Notes: generated by a model not told the origin, from the letters alone. Numbered from the stretch's first letter, positions 37,990 through 47,129 are shown. The stretch: DNA of 64,000 nt from Pseudomonas karstica (GCF_009707515.1 NZ_WLYI01000005.1:124001-188000), one strand, 5' to 3'. Translations and numbers: made by a program.

Positions 37990-38697
37990 ATGATGACAGC
38001 TCCACGCCTTCCTTTATTTTTGTTGCTCGCTGGCCTTTTGGGGCTGGCGGGTTGCAGTACGCACCAACCGGTATCGCTGTATCAACTGGACAGCGGAAGT
38101 CCGACTCAACCTGCACAAAGTGATGGCATGGCCATATTGCTTGGCCCGGTTGTGGTGGCTGATTACCTGCAACGCGAAACCCTGCTGCAGCGTCAGAACG
38201 ACGGCAGCCTGCAAGGTTCTATCGACGGTCGTTGGGCGGGTAGCCTTTCGTCCGACATCAACCAGTTGTTGTTGCGTCAGGTGGCCGGTCATCTAGACAG
38301 CCAGCGCGTGGTGTTGGCGCCGGCGTCGGCGGGTTTTGCCCCGGACGTACAGGTGCTGCTGACGATTACCCGCCTGGACTCCGGAGCTTCGCAGCCGGCG
38401 ATCCTCGATGCGCAGTGGCGTTTGATCGACCGCCGTGGCCAGGTGCGAGACAATCGCATCGTGCACTTGCAGGAAGAGCACGCGGGTACCACGGCCTCCC
38501 AGGTCCAGGCTCAAGGTGTGTTGCTGCAGCATTTGGCGGAACAATTGTCGGTGGCGCTCAAGCCATTGGCCAACCAGCCACCGATCGCTGAAGTGCCACG
38601 CAAGCCAGCATCGGCACAAGCCAAGCCTGCGCCGGAGAAGCCGAAGATGCCAATGGCTTCGCCGATTCGTACCGATCTGGAAGTGTTCAGGTTCTGA
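37990..38697 (+). CDS. PqiC-like transport auxiliary lipoprotein
   Basis: This 235-residue precursor has a lipoprotein signal with lipobox LAGC (MMTAPRLPLFLLLAGLLGLAGCS). The body has a PqiC/ABC-transport-auxiliary layout: VSLYQLDSGSP just after the Cys, ILLGPVVVADYLQRETLLQRQNDG, then WAGSLSSDINQLLLRQVAGHL. A proline/lysine-rich tail (residues about 195-230) is unusual. No PqiA, PqiB or MCE gene is adjacent, so it is an orphan copy. The start among TTG 37981, ATG 37990 and ATG 37993 is uncertain, but all give the same signal peptide. Confidence 0.78.
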   Translation: MMTAPRLPLFLLLAGLLGLAGCSTHQPVSLYQLDSGSPTQPAQSDGMAILLGPVVVADYLQRETLLQRQNDGSLQGSIDGRWAGSLSSDINQLLLRQVAGHLDSQRVVLAPASAGFAPDVQVLLTITRLDSGASQPAILDAQWRLIDRRGQVRDNRIVHLQEEHAGTTASQVQAQGVLLQHLAEQLSVALKPLANQPPIAEVPRKPASAQAKPAPEKPKMPMASPIRTDLEVFRF

Positions 38698-38751
38698 TAC
38701 AGCCCTACGCTTCGGCAGCGGCTGCACGGCACCTTTAAAGCCGCCCCAATG

Positions 38752-38789
38752 AAAAAGCCCGCAGATGATCGCTCATCTGCGGGCTTTTT
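38752..38789. terminator. Bidirectional rho-independent terminator
   Basis: AAAAAGCCCGCAGATGA and TCATCTGCGGGCTTTTT are perfect complements around a TCGC loop, so each strand gives a stable stem followed by a T-run. It lies between the convergent lipoprotein gene and ahpA, serving both. Confidence 0.97.
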
Positions 38790-38803
38790 GTTGGGCCTGG
38801 GGT

Positions 38804-40336
38804 TTAGTCCTTGGCCCGCGTTTCATGCATCCGCGCCAGTTGCCGCTCCAGCATCGATGGGTAAGGTTCCATCAACCGCTCTACGCAGCACGCGCCCTCT
38901 GGGCTGGCAATCGGCCGGATCCGTGCCCGTTGGCGAATCAGTAGGTCATCACTGATCTTGCGCTCCACCAGTAGCAGGTTGCGGCTGTGTTGAGACAGCG
39001 CCAGGGCATCCTGGGCGGTTTCGGTCAGCAGCAGGTCGATCTGGCTCATGCCGTACAGGTCGTCGCCTACCGTCAGCCCCAGTTGCAGTTGCAAGGTGAT
39101 ACCACTGTCGGCCACTTCGATTTGTAGCGCGTGCCCCAGCGCCCGCAGCAATTCGCCGCAGCAGATGGCATTGGTCAGATAATCTTCGCCGCTGTCTTCA
39201 CTGTGGAACAACATCAACGTGCTGCCGTCGTTCAGGGTGTGCAATTCGCTTTGATACAGCGATGCGGCCTGGTCGAGGCAATCACGATAACGCTCCAGCA
39301 GTTCGGTCAGGCGTGCGCGAGGCAGGCGGCGCAGTTGGTCCTGGGCACCAAGCTGCACTGCCAGTACAGCGCTGTGTTGTGGCTCGGTGTTCTGTACAGG
39401 AACCGGCTTTAACAGGGGCGTGGTTGGCGGCGAGTTGTCACGCAGATCGGCGAATGGATCGTCCTCGTCCAGATCGTCCTCTTCAGCCTTGATCGCCAGG
39501 CGTGTTGCGGGCTTGAGGCCGGCCACGGGTGCGGGTTCGTCGAAGCCTGGATCACGTAGGTTGTGCGCTTCAAAGTCGGGTTCGTCGTCTTCGTACTCGG
39601 TATCGTCGTAGTCAGGCTCGGGTTCAGGCTCGGGAGCTATCGGTTCCGGAGCAAAGCTTGTGTGCAACTGACGGGCAAGGTCGCCGATTTCATCCTGGCG
39701 GTCAGTGGCCGGGGTGTGTTCGTCGATATCCCGCAGCCAGATGCGCAATTGCATCAATGGCGTGGAGATGTGCCGCCCCAGGCGTAGGCTCAAGGCCAGG
39801 GACAACGCCAACAGGATCGCACTCAAGATGCCCATGCTTTGCAGGCTGATGGTCATCGGTTGCTGAAACTGCTGCATGTCCAGGCTGATACGCAGTTGCC
39901 CGGCCTTCACGTCCTGAAAGGTGATATTGCTCGAATACAGGCCTTCGGCCTCCCTCAACAGGCCATTTTTCGGGCGTTGCCCGGCTTCGGCCATGATCCG
40001 GTTGTCCGCGCTGTAAATGGCGGCGTGAGCCACCAGCGGGTTCTTGGTCAGGTTATTGAGCAGCACGTTCAGGCTGAGGATGTCGTTGGACACCAACAGC
40101 TCCGTCGCCGAGGTGGCGGTCTGGGTGGTCAAGCTGGCGCCCAGGGCATCCGCTTGCTCGTGCATGGCCTGCTTGAACTGCAATCCCATCACGCAGGCGT
40201 AGATCACCAAGGCCAGAGCGACCAGGATCACGTTATGGCTGGCGATGCGTAATGCGATCGGTACACGGCGATGACGCAGTGCCCGGAAGATCAGCAGGAA
40301 GAAGTTATCGGTTTTTACTGGCGTGGGCCGGTTCAC
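38804..40336 (-). CDS. ahpA: AhpA/YtjB family membrane protein with a cyclase-like C-terminal domain
   Basis: This 510-residue protein starts at a GTG. One membrane helix (residues about 30-48) is followed by a periplasmic loop and a second helix (about 165-185), then a HAMP-like linker (RHISTPLMQLRIWLRDIDE…DEIGDLARQL). An acidic low-complexity stretch rich in Glu, Asp and Pro (about 230-310) follows. The last domain (about 325-505) resembles a degenerate class III nucleotide cyclase fold: LLERYRDCLDQAASLYQSELHTLNDGSTLMLFHSE and LGLTVGDDLYGMSQ. The metal-binding Asp pair is not evident. It is divergent from serB, as Smp/YtjB is in E. coli. Confidence 0.8.
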   Translation of the reverse strand: MNRPTPVKTDNFFLLIFRALRHRRVPIALRIASHNVILVALALVIYACVMGLQFKQAMHEQADALGASLTTQTATSATELLVSNDILSLNVLLNNLTKNPLVAHAAIYSADNRIMAEAGQRPKNGLLREAEGLYSSNITFQDVKAGQLRISLDMQQFQQPMTISLQSMGILSAILLALSLALSLRLGRHISTPLMQLRIWLRDIDEHTPATDRQDEIGDLARQLHTSFAPEPIAPEPEPEPDYDDTEYEDDEPDFEAHNLRDPGFDEPAPVAGLKPATRLAIKAEEDDLDEDDPFADLRDNSPPTTPLLKPVPVQNTEPQHSAVLAVQLGAQDQLRRLPRARLTELLERYRDCLDQAASLYQSELHTLNDGSTLMLFHSEDSGEDYLTNAICCGELLRALGHALQIEVADSGITLQLQLGLTVGDDLYGMSQIDLLLTETAQDALALSQHSRNLLLVERKISDDLLIRQRARIRPIASPEGACCVERLMEPYPSMLERQLARMHETRAKD

Positions 40337-40470
40337 TTAAGCTCGGCTCTTTAGTCCGTGAAGTTGACGCGCAGTATAGCGACAGGCCTAAGACCGGCAA
40401 AGCGCTCGCTGCGCCCGATGGTCACTGAAAGTGGGTAGAATGCGGTTTTTTTCTACCTCGGGGGTGCGCT

Positions 40471-41685
40471 TTGCGCGAAATTGTCCTGATTAACATCACC
40501 GGCGAAGATCGTCCGGGTCTTACCGCAGCCATTACCGGCGTCCTGGCTCAGGGTGGAGTGAGCATTCTCGACATCGGCCAGGCGGTGATCCACGACACCT
40601 TGTCGTTTGGCATCCTCGTGGAGATTCCAAGCACCGAGCAAGCCTCGTCCGTGCTCAAGGACATCCTGTTTACGGCTTATAAGTTGGATCAGCAGGTGCG
40701 TTTCACCCCGGTGTCTGAAAAGGACTACCAGCACTGGGTCGCTGGCCAAGGCAAAAAACGCCACATCGTAACTCTGTTGACCCGCAAGGTAACCGCAGAG
40801 CAATTGCAACGTGTCAGTTCGATTACTGCGCAATATGGACTGAATATCGACCATATCGACCGTCTGTCGGGGCGCATGCCGTTGGACACGCCGGCCGATC
40901 AAGGCAAGGGTTGCATCGAGTTTTCGGTGCGCGGTGACCCGGCCGATCCCCAAGCCCTGCGTGCCGAGTTCCTCAGCGTCGCCCAGGAACTGAATGTCGA
41001 TATCGCTTTTCAGGAAGACTCGCTGTTTCGTCGCAATCGTCGCCTGGCCGTATTCGACATGGACTCGACACTGATCGAAGCCGAAGTCATCGACGAATTA
41101 GCCAAGGCCGCTGGCGTCGGCGAGCAAGTCTCGGCCATCACCGAGCGGGCTATGGCGGGTGAGTTGGACTTTCGCGCCAGTTTTAAAGAGCGCCTTGCGC
41201 TGCTCAAGGGCCTGGACGTCAGCGTACTGGACTCCATCGGTGAGTCGCTGCGTCTGACTGAAGGCGCAGAAACCCTGTTCGCCGAACTCAAGCGCCTGGG
41301 CTATAAAACCGCGATCCTCTCGGGTGGATTCACCTTCTTCGCCAAGCAATTGCAGGCCAAGTTGGGCATCGATTATGTATTCGCCAACGAGTTGGAAGTG
41401 GTGGATGGCAAGGTGACTGGCGTGGCGGTGGAGCCGATTGTCGACGCACAGCGTAAGGCTGATTTGCTCAAAGAGTTGGCGCACAAGGAAGGGTTGCGAC
41501 TGGAGCAGACCATCGCGGTGGGCGACGGTGCAAACGATTTGCCGATGTTGGCAATTGCCGGGTTGGGCGTTGCGTTCCGTGCCAAGCCATTGGTCAAGCA
41601 ATCGGCCAAGCAGGCGATTTCGACCTTGGGGCTGGATGGGGTGCTATACCTGCTGGGCTTGCGCGACCGCGACGGTCAGTTGTAA
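40471..41685 (+). CDS. serB: Phosphoserine phosphatase SerB
   Basis: This 404-residue protein has two N-terminal ACT-like domains (residues about 1-90 and 95-180) that probably bind serine. A HAD phosphatase domain follows, with the nucleophile motif FDMDST (Asp196, Asp198), LSGGFTFF and GDGANDLPML. It makes serine from phosphoserine. The start is a TTG at 40471 preceded by GGGGGTG; no ATG or GTG in frame fits the ACT domain start. A TAGAAT hexamer at 40436-40441 may be its -10. It is divergent from ahpA. Confidence 0.93.
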   Translation: MREIVLINITGEDRPGLTAAITGVLAQGGVSILDIGQAVIHDTLSFGILVEIPSTEQASSVLKDILFTAYKLDQQVRFTPVSEKDYQHWVAGQGKKRHIVTLLTRKVTAEQLQRVSSITAQYGLNIDHIDRLSGRMPLDTPADQGKGCIEFSVRGDPADPQALRAEFLSVAQELNVDIAFQEDSLFRRNRRLAVFDMDSTLIEAEVIDELAKAAGVGEQVSAITERAMAGELDFRASFKERLALLKGLDVSVLDSIGESLRLTEGAETLFAELKRLGYKTAILSGGFTFFAKQLQAKLGIDYVFANELEVVDGKVTGVAVEPIVDAQRKADLLKELAHKEGLRLEQTIAVGDGANDLPMLAIAGLGVAFRAKPLVKQSAKQAISTLGLDGVLYLLGLRDRDGQL

Positions 41686-41699
41686 CCCCGCAAGATACG

Positions 41700-41739
41700 G
41701 TAGGAGCGAGCAAGAACTAGGCGTCCCCCTCGCTCCTAC
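41700..41739. repeat. REP-type inverted repeat
   Basis: GTAGGAGCGAG (41700-41710) and CTCGCTCCTAC (41729-41739) are perfect complements around CAAGAACTAGGCGTCCCC. The sequence is nearly identical, in opposite orientation, to part of the REP at 20411-20449. It lies between the convergent stops of serB and psd. Confidence 0.85.
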
Positions 41740-41753
41740 AGTTATCGGTTCGA

Positions 41754-42614
41754 TCAAGCCTTCGGCAAGCCGATGCCCTGACCCATCTGTACCGGCGTCC
41801 CCGCCACGAACTCCTCGGCCCACTTCACCTGGCCCGGGCCAAACAGTACGATCGCCGTCGAGCCCAGTTTGAAGCGCCCCAGCTCTGCACCTTTTTCCAG
41901 GTGGATCGGCCCGCGGGCAGCTTCGTCGTAACGCACGGTTTTGAGCTCGCGCTTGGGCGGCGTGACCAAGCCAGCCCAGACGGTTTCAATCGACGCCACA
42001 ATCATTGCGCCGACCAGCACCACGGCCATCGGGCCACGTTCGGTGTCGAATATGCAGGCAACCCGCTCGTTGCGTGCAAACAGCTCCGGCACATTCTCTG
42101 CCGTGGTCTGGTTCACCGAGAAGATTCGCCCAGGGATGTAGACCATTTCCCGCAGAGTGCCGGCCAGTGGCATGTGGACGCGGTGATAGTCTTTCGGCGA
42201 CAGGTAAACAGTGGCGAAGTCGCCGCCCATGAACGGAGCAGCAACAGCGGCGTCGCCGCCAAGCAATTCCAGCACGCTGAAGCTGTGGCCTTTGGCCTGG
42301 AATACGCGGCCATGCTCGATCGGGCCGAGTTGGCTGAAGGCGCCATCGGCCGGGCTCAGTACGGCGTCGGGGGTTGGGTCCAACGGCCGTGCGCCGTCTT
42401 TCAGGGCGCGGGTAAAGAAGGCATTGAAGTGCTCGTAAGCCGTCACGTCTTCCACCAGGGCCTGGGACATGTCCACCTGATAACGCTTGGCGAACCAGCT
42501 GGTGAAGGCATTCTTGAACCAGCGCACGCGGCATTCGGCAATGCAGCCTGCCAGCCGCGACAGCAGGTGGTGGGGCAGCAGGTATTGGCTGAGGATGAAC
42601 AAACGTTTTTTCAT
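41754..42614 (-). CDS. psd: Phosphatidylserine decarboxylase Psd
   Basis: This 286-residue pyruvoyl enzyme makes phosphatidylethanolamine at the inner membrane. The self-cleavage motif LGST is at residues 250-253, so Gly251-Ser252 is the processing site that yields alpha and beta chains. FSPADG-like LSPADGAFSQ and HRVHMPLAGTLREMVYIPG are further family motifs. AAGGACAATTA precedes the ATG. It lies 16 bases downstream of rhdA and is syntenic with PA4957. Confidence 0.96.
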   Translation of the reverse strand: MKKRLFILSQYLLPHHLLSRLAGCIAECRVRWFKNAFTSWFAKRYQVDMSQALVEDVTAYEHFNAFFTRALKDGARPLDPTPDAVLSPADGAFSQLGPIEHGRVFQAKGHSFSVLELLGGDAAVAAPFMGGDFATVYLSPKDYHRVHMPLAGTLREMVYIPGRIFSVNQTTAENVPELFARNERVACIFDTERGPMAVVLVGAMIVASIETVWAGLVTPPKRELKTVRYDEAARGPIHLEKGAELGRFKLGSTAIVLFGPGQVKWAEEFVAGTPVQMGQGIGLPKA

Positions 42615-42630
42615 TAATTGTCCTTAAACC

Positions 42631-43446
42631 TTAAGTCTCGACAGGGGTGTCGGGGTGATTGCCCCATTCGCCCCAGGAACCGGCATAACCTTTGACTCGC
42701 GGATAACCGAGCGCCTTGGCCACCAGGTAGGTGAAGCCAGAACGGTGGTGAGTCTGGCAGTGGGTGATGATTTCTTTGTCTTTGGTCAGCCCCAGGTCTT
42801 CGAGGATCTGCGGCATGTCACGGCGGATACGCAGGTTGCGTGTCTTGTCCATGCCGGCGGTCCACTCAAAGTTCACGGCGCCGGGAATGTGCCCGCCCTT
42901 GGCCGCGAGGACTTTCTCTCCGGAATATTCCAGTGGCCCACGGGCGTCCCAGATACCCAGGTCGGCAGCACCCAGGCGGCTTTGCAGGTACTCGCGGGTG
43001 GCGGTGGGCTCTTCATGCAGGGTCAGGTTGACCGGACCGCCGGCCAGGGCTGGGACGTCGGTTGAGACGGGGTGTTTCTCATCCAGCCACGCCAGCAGGC
43101 CGCCGTCGAGGTAGTGATATTTTGGGTGGCCGATCACGTCGAGCATCCAGATAAAGCGTCCGGCCCAGCCACCACCTTCGTCGTCGTACACCACGTAGGT
43201 AGCGTCCGGGGAATGGCCCAGTTCGCCGAACAGCTTTTCCAGGTCTGCCTTGGCTGGCAGCAGGCCCGGTGCGGGCGGCTGGCCCAGTTGTGTGCGCTTG
43301 GGGTCGACGAAATGCGCGCCGGGGATATGCCCTTCGGCATAACGGGCGGCGCTGGTGAGGTCCACCAGAATCAGCTGTTCAGCGGTGAGGCGACCAAGCA
43401 GGTCGCTGGATTCGATCACCAGCGGCAAGCCAGAGAAGTCAGGCAT
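42631..43446 (-). CDS. rhdA: Thiosulfate sulfurtransferase (rhodanese) RhdA
   Basis: This 271-residue protein has two rhodanese domains: the N-terminal one lacks a catalytic Cys. The C-terminal one has the active-site loop HCQTHHRSG with Cys230. This loop is the one characteristic of Azotobacter vinelandii RhdA rather than the common CRxGxR/T. It transfers sulfane sulfur in the cytoplasm. AGGAG lies eight bases before the ATG at 43446, which decides the start over a longer frame. It is probably co-transcribed with psd. Confidence 0.93.
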   Translation of the reverse strand: MPDFSGLPLVIESSDLLGRLTAEQLILVDLTSAARYAEGHIPGAHFVDPKRTQLGQPPAPGLLPAKADLEKLFGELGHSPDATYVVYDDEGGGWAGRFIWMLDVIGHPKYHYLDGGLLAWLDEKHPVSTDVPALAGGPVNLTLHEEPTATREYLQSRLGAADLGIWDARGPLEYSGEKVLAAKGGHIPGAVNFEWTAGMDKTRNLRIRRDMPQILEDLGLTKDKEIITHCQTHHRSGFTYLVAKALGYPRVKGYAGSWGEWGNHPDTPVET

Positions 43447-43503
43447 GTGAGGTCTCCTGGGCACAAATGTTCGCGGTAAAGGAGGGCGATTGTAGCGCAA
43501 GCA

Positions 43504-45039
43504 TCAGGCGCTGCGGTTGGTAAAGCTGTGCAAGGCCTTCTCGATGCACTGGGCGGTTTTGCCGAAGGCTTGTACGGTGGTTTCCGAGAACGGCCCACCG
43601 CCCTGGTCGGCCACCATCAGCATCACTACTCGGCCATTGCTGCTCAGGGAGCGCAACAATAGATGCTCGCCGATGAACAGGTGGCGAAGCTGGGCCGGCA
43701 GCAATACCGAAAACTGGGCATGGTTGTCTGGCGTCAGGCGCACTTGGGCGGACTTTTCCAGCAGGCGTTGCAGCAGCGTGCTTTGTGCAACATCCAGGCT
43801 CAGGTGGGCGGCCTCCTTGGGCAAACCGTCGACCTGGTGCGCTCGCAAGGTGCTCAAGGTTCGATCAGTCATCAGCAACATCACCCGGTGCATGCCGCTG
43901 GCTACCAGCGCCTCTTTGGCGCAAGTGGTCAGGTGCATGGCATTGGCAAAGCGACTCGGTTGCACCAACAATTCGGTACACCGCTTGCGCCATGTCGCCA
44001 AGGCTTCGGCGGTCGGAGGCGGTGCCGGGAGCGGGTCACGATCAGTTCGTTGCACATTCCATGGCCAGATCAATGACAGTGCCGGGTGCCAAAGATCGCC
44101 CGTCAGGTCCTTGCGGGCACTGGTGACCGCTTGCTGGTGAACCTGTTGCTGCACCTCACCCAAGGGTTCTTGCAGGTACAGTGCGGCCAGGTATTGCCAG
44201 CGCTGGGTGTGCGGGCAGGCCCAGGATTCCTGGGCCGACATGGCCAGGCCGTTGGCCAGCAGTACCGTGTTGGCCGGCTGGTTCAACCAACGACGCAGTG
44301 TCGGGTCGGCATCCAGCAGTTGCTGTTGGCGCAGCGGCTCGTCTTCCCGGGCAATATGCAGCGCTTTGACCAGCAGACGCTGTTCGTTCAGCAGCAGGGT
44401 GTAGCCCTGGGAAACCCAGATCGGCAGGTGCCAGGCCTCGGTCAGGCCCAGGCACAGTTCCAGCAGGCGCACGCCAAACAATGCCTGCTCGACCTTGTGT
44501 GCCGACTGGCCTTTATGAATTACCCGCAGTTCCCACTCCTCCAGCAACGTCGGATAGGCAATCGCCATCGGCCACAGGGGCGAGAGAAACAGCAGGCTGC
44601 CCCAGTGGATGTCTTGCCACAGCCGTGCCAGGCGGCTGGCGAACAGGCCACTGGCTTGTTGCGAAGCGTGCTGGCTGATCATTTGCAGTTGGCGCAGGGC
44701 CACGGGGATTTCATCGAGGGGTACAGACGGCAGGCGGGCCAGCAGCTCCTCGGTGCGTTTCAAACCGAGGCGGTTGATCGCTATTTCAAGATTATCCGCC
44801 GGTTCCGCGAGGCTGCCATGGCTGTGATGGTTGGCCTCACGCATCACACTGAGCACCAGTGCCGGGCTGTTTTGCATCAGCTCTGCAATATCCCGCAACG
44901 ATCGGCGGCTGTCGCCGATGGCTTTGCACACCTGCTCGTGGTTCGCCCGGGGAACGGGCAGCACAACATCGTTCAACCGCTTTATCCAGCCGGTTATCGT
45001 GTTGGGTTTGGGAGTAGGGACTGTTGTTTCATTAGCCAT
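43504..45039 (-). CDS. HDOD domain signalling protein
   Basis: This 511-residue protein has an N-terminal HDOD domain (residues about 15-215). It has LPVPRANHEQVCKAIGDSRRSLRDIAELMQNSPALVLSVMREANH and the later ALFGVRLLELCLGL. A C-terminal region (about 330-505) has a GAF-like layout (FANAMHLTTCAKEALVASGMHRVMLLMTDRTLSTLRAHQVDGLP). HDOD proteins act in signalling, often in motility or stress pathways; it is divergent from motAB, though no catalytic site is implied. The ATG at 45039 has no clear ribosome binding site, and a GTG 11 codons earlier is possible. It is syntenic with PA4955. Confidence 0.82.
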   Translation of the reverse strand: MANETTVPTPKPNTITGWIKRLNDVVLPVPRANHEQVCKAIGDSRRSLRDIAELMQNSPALVLSVMREANHHSHGSLAEPADNLEIAINRLGLKRTEELLARLPSVPLDEIPVALRQLQMISQHASQQASGLFASRLARLWQDIHWGSLLFLSPLWPMAIAYPTLLEEWELRVIHKGQSAHKVEQALFGVRLLELCLGLTEAWHLPIWVSQGYTLLLNEQRLLVKALHIAREDEPLRQQQLLDADPTLRRWLNQPANTVLLANGLAMSAQESWACPHTQRWQYLAALYLQEPLGEVQQQVHQQAVTSARKDLTGDLWHPALSLIWPWNVQRTDRDPLPAPPPTAEALATWRKRCTELLVQPSRFANAMHLTTCAKEALVASGMHRVMLLMTDRTLSTLRAHQVDGLPKEAAHLSLDVAQSTLLQRLLEKSAQVRLTPDNHAQFSVLLPAQLRHLFIGEHLLLRSLSSNGRVVMLMVADQGGGPFSETTVQAFGKTAQCIEKALHSFTNRSA

Positions 45040-45111
45040 GATTAGCGCGCGATCATCATTTGCGGTCAACACGCCCGGAGCGGGCCTAACTGGTTTTTCG
45101 CTTTGGCGGGC

Positions 45112-45138
45112 TACAGTCTGGCGCAGATTTGCCGATAA
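45112..45138 (+). promoter_or_regulatory. Sigma-28 (FliA) promoter of motAB
   Basis: TACAGTCT (45112-45119), an 11-base spacer and a perfect GCCGATAA (45131-45138) match the FliA consensus TAAAGTTT-N11-GCCGATAA, with six of eight bases in the -35. It lies 68 bases before the motA ATG, which fits late flagellar gene control. Confidence 0.88.
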
Positions 45139-45205
45139 GTAGAAGAAGAGTTTTTAGATCTTGCAAATATGTCCATGAACCCGACGGTACAAGTACTCAT
45201 CCCCT

Positions 45206-46057
45206 ATGGCTAAAATTATCGGCATCATCGTCGTCATCGCGAGCGTGCTCGGCGGATACGTCCTGTCCCACGGTAAAATTGCAGCGCTGATCCAGCCCTT
45301 CGAAGTGCTGATTATTGGTGGCGCGGCATTTGGTGCATTCCTGCAAGCCAACCCTGGCTACATGACCATGCACGTGATCAAGAAGTCGCTGGGCATGTTC
45401 AGCTCGCGCTTCACCCACACCTTCTACCTGGAAGTACTGGGGCTGATTTACGAGATTCTCAACAAGAGTCGCCGCGAGGGCATGATGGCCATTGAAGGCG
45501 ACATCGAGGACGCTGCGGCGAGCCCGATTTTCGCCAAGTACCCGGGCGTGCTCAAAGACGAGCGCATGACCGCCTACATCTGCGACTACCTGCGCATCAT
45601 GTCTTCCGGCAACATGGCACCCCATGAGCTGGAAGGCTTGTTCGATATGGAGTTGTTCAGCCTCAAGGAAGAGCTCGAGCACCCCTCCCATGCCGTGACT
45701 GGCATCGCCGACGGTATGCCTGGTTTCGGTATTGTCGCGGCGGTCCTCGGGATCGTGGTGACCATGGCTTCTCTTGGCGAGGGCGATCAGAAAGCCATCG
45801 GTATGCACGTTGGTGCGGCACTGGTGGGGACCTTCTTCGGTATTCTCGCCGCCTATGGTTTCTTCGGTCCCCTGGCGACGTCCCTGGCCCATGATGCCAA
45901 GGAAGAACTGAACGTCTACGAGGCGATCAAGGCGTCCCTGGTGGCGTCGGCTTCCGGTATGCCGCCGTCCCTGGCGGTGGAGTTTGGTCGCAAGGTGCTG
46001 TATCCGAAGCATCGACCAAGCTTTGTCGAGCTCGAACAAGCAGTTCGCGGTCGCTAA
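45206..46057 (+). CDS. motA: Flagellar motor stator protein MotA
   Basis: This 283-residue protein has four membrane helices: two at the N-terminus (AKIIGIIVVIASVLGGYVLS and LIIGGAAFGAFLQA) and two late (GIVAAVLGIVVTMASLG and VGAALVGTFFGILAAYGFFGPL). A large cytoplasmic loop lies between them. The conserved prolines are in DGMPGFGIVAAVLGI and GFFGPLA. With MotB it forms the proton-driven stator. It follows the FliA promoter and is three bases upstream of motB. It corresponds to the MotAB stator (PA4954/PA4953) rather than the second MotCD stator. Confidence 0.96.
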   Translation: MAKIIGIIVVIASVLGGYVLSHGKIAALIQPFEVLIIGGAAFGAFLQANPGYMTMHVIKKSLGMFSSRFTHTFYLEVLGLIYEILNKSRREGMMAIEGDIEDAAASPIFAKYPGVLKDERMTAYICDYLRIMSSGNMAPHELEGLFDMELFSLKEELEHPSHAVTGIADGMPGFGIVAAVLGIVVTMASLGEGDQKAIGMHVGAALVGTFFGILAAYGFFGPLATSLAHDAKEELNVYEAIKASLVASASGMPPSLAVEFGRKVLYPKHRPSFVELEQAVRGR

Positions 46058-46060
46058 GCC

Positions 46061-47077
46061 ATGGAAAACAATCAGCCGATCATTATCAAGCGCGTCAAGC
46101 GCTTCCCTGCGAGGCATCACGGCGGCGCCTGGAAAATCGCCTTTGCCGACTTCGCGACGGCGATGATGGCGTTCTTTTTGGTGCTGTGGCTGATGTCCAC
46201 TGCCACCCCGGAACAAAAGATCGCTATCGCCGGTTACTTCAAGGATCCCATTGGTTTTTCCGAGAGCGGCACACCTTTCGTGATCGACCTGGGAGGCTCG
46301 CCGAAATTGGCACCCGAGCGCACTATCAACCCGGAAGCCAAGACCGAGTCGCCCCAGGAAAATATTCCCATTGAGCGTGAGACCGTCGAAAGCATGGTTG
46401 AGCAGGAACGATTGGAGTTGCTCCTGCAGGAGTTGCAGAAGAAGGTTGACGAGAACCCGCAGTTGGAGAAATTCAAGGACCAGATCCTGTTCCAGATCAC
46501 CCCGGATGGCTTGCGCATCCAGATCATGGACGCCGCCAACCGGCCGATGTTCGACTCCGGCAGTGCGCGCTTGAAGCCGTACTTCGAGGATATTTTGCTG
46601 GCCATGGCTGACACTATCAAGGCGGTGCCGAACAAGATCAGCGTCAGTGGGCATACGGATGCCAAGCCGTATTCGGGCCTGGGTGATTTTGGCAACTGGG
46701 AGCTGTCCGCCAACCGCGCCAATGCCGCGCGTCGTGCTTTGGTCGCTGGCAGCTATCCGGATGAGCAAGTGGCGCGCGTGGTGGGTTTTGCTTCCTCGCA
46801 GCTGTTTGACCTCAAAGACCCGCTCAATCCGGTCAACCGCCGCATCGATATCGTAGTGCTGACCAAAAAGGCCCAGCGTGCGATTGAAGGTGAGCAGGGC
46901 GCAGCCCAGCCGGCGCTACCCACTCAAGGTGACGGTGCGCCAGGCGAAGTGCCGGCGGATCCGAATGCGCTGCCACCGGAGCAGGAGCCTTTGCCGGCCC
47001 ATGAACTGCGGCAACGGCTCAACCTGTTCGATGACGGCGGGGCGAAAGACCCGACTCAGCCAGTCACTGGCTCATAA
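46061..47077 (+). CDS. motB: Flagellar motor protein MotB
   Basis: This 338-residue protein has one N-terminal membrane helix with the proton-carrying Asp in FADFATAMMAFFLVLWLM. A plug/linker follows, then a periplasmic OmpA-like peptidoglycan-binding domain (FDSGSARLKPYFEDIL near residues 166-181, and HTDAKPYSG…NWELSANRANAARRAL). A proline-rich tail (about 275-338) extends past the OmpA domain. It anchors the MotA stator to the cell wall. Confidence 0.96.
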   Translation: MENNQPIIIKRVKRFPARHHGGAWKIAFADFATAMMAFFLVLWLMSTATPEQKIAIAGYFKDPIGFSESGTPFVIDLGGSPKLAPERTINPEAKTESPQENIPIERETVESMVEQERLELLLQELQKKVDENPQLEKFKDQILFQITPDGLRIQIMDAANRPMFDSGSARLKPYFEDILLAMADTIKAVPNKISVSGHTDAKPYSGLGDFGNWELSANRANAARRALVAGSYPDEQVARVVGFASSQLFDLKDPLNPVNRRIDIVVLTKKAQRAIEGEQGAAQPALPTQGDGAPGEVPADPNALPPEQEPLPAHELRQRLNLFDDGGAKDPTQPVTGS

Positions 47078-47078
47078 G

Positions 47079-47123
47079 CCAGGTACAGCAAGGCCGCGAT
47101 GATCGCGGCCTTGCTGTACCTGG
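47079..47123. terminator. Perfect 21-bp hairpin between motB and the TIR operon
   Basis: Bases 47079-47099 (starting CCAGGTACAGCAAGG) are fully complementary to 47103-47123, with a three-base loop TGA. It starts right after the motB stop and ends six bases before the convergent stop of the TIR gene at 47130. This position suits a bidirectional terminator, although no T-run follows on either strand. Confidence 0.75.
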
Positions 47124-47129
47124 CGTGTG

